This document shows, in pieces, positions 5,894 to 6,925 of a stretch of 6,925 nucleotides of DNA (the stretch's first letter is position 1; each line of letters starts with the position of its first letter). The stretch is taken from contig SHXL01000149.1 in NCBI GenBank assembly GCA_009693345.1, positions 1 to 6,925 of the forward strand, written 5' to 3'. The notes beneath the pieces are model-generated. The model saw only the letters and a list, made by a program, of their open reading frames with translations. It was not told the origin of the DNA and did not search any database. The position numbers were made by a program, and so were the translations under genes. The stretch comes from Betaproteobacteria bacterium. GTDB taxonomy: Bacteria > Pseudomonadota > Gammaproteobacteria > Burkholderiales > SG8-39.

Positions 5894-6664
5894 ATGTCCG
5901 TCCATCCGCTGCGCGCTGTCGATCCAGTAACGCAGGCGAAGATCCACCTCGCCGCCGCCCACCGCCTCGCGGTGCTGCACGAGCTGGAGGAGGGCATCGA
6001 CAACCACTTCACCGCGACGGTGCCCGGCCGCGACGACCGCTACCTGATCCTGCCATTCGGCCTGCATTGGTCGGAAGCGCGCGCGAGCGACATGATCGTG
6101 TTCGACGAATCCGGCAAGACCCTGGAGGGCGAAGGCGTGGTCGAATTGTCCGCGCAATGCATCCACGCGCCGATTCACCGCATCTGCGGCGCGCGCGTGG
6201 TGCTGCACACGCACCAGACCTGGGCCGTGGCGCTCAACATGCTCAAGGACAACCGCCTCCTGCCCGCAAGCCAGACCGCGTCTTTCTTCCACGGCCGCAT
6301 CGCTTACGACGACACCTATACGGGGACTGCGGATACGCTGGAAGAAGGCGAGCGCCTCGCGGGCGTTCTTGGGGACCAGCGCGGCAACAAGCACACCGTC
6401 TTCATGAAGAACCACGGCGTCCTCGTCACCGGCGAGACCGTCGCGCAGGCCTACCGGCGGCTCTACAAGCTCGAGCGCGTGTGCCGTGCCCAGGTGCTGG
6501 CGATGAGCACCGGCAAGCCGCTGGAAATTCTGTCAGATGCCATCGTTGCGCAGGTCCAGGCGCCGCCCGAGAACGACCGCCACTCACGCACCGAGCGCGA
6601 GCGCCTGTTCTTCGAGGCGATGATGCGCATCCTCGACCGCGAGCTGCCGGGCTACGCCGATTGA
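5894..6664 (+). CDS. Class II aldolase/adducin family protein
   Basis: A 256-residue single-domain protein of the class II aldolase/adducin head family: cytoplasmic, Zn-dependent, usually tetrameric, catalysing retro-aldol cleavage, epimerisation or decarboxylation of sugar-phosphates and related hydroxy acids. Metal ligands are H105 and H107 in VVLHTHQTW and H174 in KNHGVLVTG; E84, in E-L-S-A-Q-C-I-H, sits where the catalytic glutamate of FucA-type enzymes falls and is followed by H-x-x-I-H. The N-terminal substrate loop reads GIDNHFTATVPG (34-45) in place of the common G-N-x-S-x-R, which points away from fuculose-, rhamnulose- and ribulose-phosphate enzymes towards the uncharacterised class II aldolase group seen in catabolic clusters. 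AGGAG at 5882-5886, 7 bases before the ATG, gives a firm start. It follows the MFS gene by 16 bp and probably shares its transcript. Substrate unknown. Confidence 0.9.
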   Translation: MSVHPLRAVDPVTQAKIHLAAAHRLAVLHELEEGIDNHFTATVPGRDDRYLILPFGLHWSEARASDMIVFDESGKTLEGEGVVELSAQCIHAPIHRICGARVVLHTHQTWAVALNMLKDNRLLPASQTASFFHGRIAYDDTYTGTADTLEEGERLAGVLGDQRGNKHTVFMKNHGVLVTGETVAQAYRRLYKLERVCRAQVLAMSTGKPLEILSDAIVAQVQAPPENDRHSRTERERLFFEAMMRILDRELPGYAD

Positions 6665-6669
6665 GCATT

Positions 6670-6925
6670 TCATTTTAGTTCCGAGCGGCGCACGCTGACA
6701 TCCTTGCGCTTGCGAAGTCCGGGCTGCAATTCGGTGCCCAGCCCGGGCCGGTCCATGAGGTGCGCAAACCCACCCTCGATGCGTGGCAATTCGGTCACCA
6801 ACTCCGTGTACCACCCGGTGTAATAGGCGCGCACGACTTCCTGGAAGATCGCATTGGGCGCATTGGGCGCATTGAGCGCGAGCGCCAGCGACGCGATCAG
6901 TACCACCGGCCCGGTGCAATCGTGG
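6670..6925 (-). CDS. MR/MLE enolase-superfamily protein, C-terminal part (5' end outside the window)
   Basis: The frame is open from the right edge of the window to TGA at 6670-6672. Its first complete codons (complement of 6907-6924) read H-D-C-T-G-P, which with the following VVLIAS matches the late barrel motif P-H-D-C-T-G-P-V of mandelate racemase/muconate lactonizing enzyme proteins. It continues through IFQEVVRAYY and ends with G-x-x-x-x-DRPGLGTEL, the conserved C-terminal turn. About 84 residues are present of the roughly 370-400 usual in the family, so the N-terminal cap and Mg-binding residues lie outside. Such enzymes are Mg-dependent acid-sugar dehydratases or racemases; galactonate- or mannonate-type dehydration would fit the neighbouring class II aldolase. 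The apparent GTG at 6906 is internal, not a start. The gene converges on the aldolase gene with 5 bp between stops. The run NAPNAPNA is encoded by a 9-bp triplication. Confidence 0.85.
   Translation of the reverse strand, partial: HDCTGPVVLIASLALALNAPNAPNAIFQEVVRAYYTGWYTELVTELPRIEGGFAHLMDRPGLGTELQPGLRKRKDVSVRRSELK
6851..6877 (-). repeat. Three tandem copies of a 9-bp unit within the MR/MLE gene
   Basis: On the plus strand GCATTGGGC occurs at 6851-6859 and 6860-6868, with a third copy GCATTGAGC at 6869-6877 differing at one base. The unit is three codons long, so the frame is preserved and the protein reads N-A-P-N-A-P-N-A before the conserved IFQE strand. Two identical copies suggest recent slippage. 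Confidence 0.8.

Noticed and set aside
5855..6415. 186-codon minus-strand frame over the aldolase gene
   Set aside because: It is antisense to a well-supported class II aldolase with intact metal ligands and a strong ribosome binding site; no domain is seen in the shadow frame.
6670..6906. A stand-alone 78-residue gene starting at GTG 6906
   Set aside because: Codons upstream of 6906 continue in frame to the edge and read H-D-C-T-G-P, part of the MR/MLE motif, so this is the tail of a larger gene and not a small protein.
6584..6919. 111-codon minus-strand frame at the right edge
   Set aside because: It overlaps the MR/MLE C-terminal frame, which carries conserved family motifs up to the window edge; this alternative frame has none.

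Overview
The window is GC-rich and densely coded, with catabolic enzymes and transporters packed almost end to end. This style, and the families present (Liv-type ABC permeases, a PuuE-like polysaccharide deacetylase, a MaoC hydratase, a ketopantoate-reductase-like enzyme, a class II aldolase and an MR/MLE enolase), suggest a proteobacterial chromosome, most likely betaproteobacterial (Burkholderiales-like). That placement is inferred from style and family mix; there is no rRNA or other phylogenetic marker. I see no tRNA, rRNA, CRISPR array, insertion sequence, phage gene or replication origin.

Layout from left to right. (1) A minus-strand operon occupies 2817 to 1: PuuE-like deacetylase, LivH permease, LivM permease, then the start codon of the next gene at the left edge, probably the LivG ATPase. 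The genes are tightly coupled: 7 bp between deacetylase and LivH, and a 4-bp ATGA overlap between LivH and LivM. (2) A divergent spacer of 84 bp (2818-2901) separates this operon from a small plus-strand ABM-fold monooxygenase-like gene (2902-3210). (3) A minus-strand pair follows: a ketopantoate-reductase-like gene (3687-4598) and a MaoC hydratase (3213-3668). (4) A plus-strand pair diverges from it: a TetA-like MFS transporter (4642-5877) and a class II aldolase/adducin-family gene (5894-6664). (5) The right edge holds the C-terminal part of a minus-strand MR/MLE enolase-superfamily gene (6670 to beyond 6925).

Functionally, the left operon looks like an uptake system of the branched-chain amino acid/amide type coupled to a hydrolase acting on C-N bonds (allantoinase-like or amide-deacylating). 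The right part looks like scattered steps of organic-acid or sugar-acid catabolism: dehydration (MR/MLE), retro-aldol or decarboxylation chemistry (class II aldolase), NADPH reduction of a 2-keto acid (KPR-like) and enoyl hydration (MaoC). The window does not identify a substrate, and the repeated strand switches mean these genes are not one operon. Convergent junctions are only 2 and 5 bp wide, with no intrinsic terminator visible.

I found no clear new system. The observations most worth a second look are a 16-bp imperfect tandem duplication that copies the start region of the MFS gene and creates a short overlapping upstream ORF, the deacetylase-permease coupling, an in-frame 9-bp triplication in the MR/MLE gene, and a non-standard motif A in the MFS protein.
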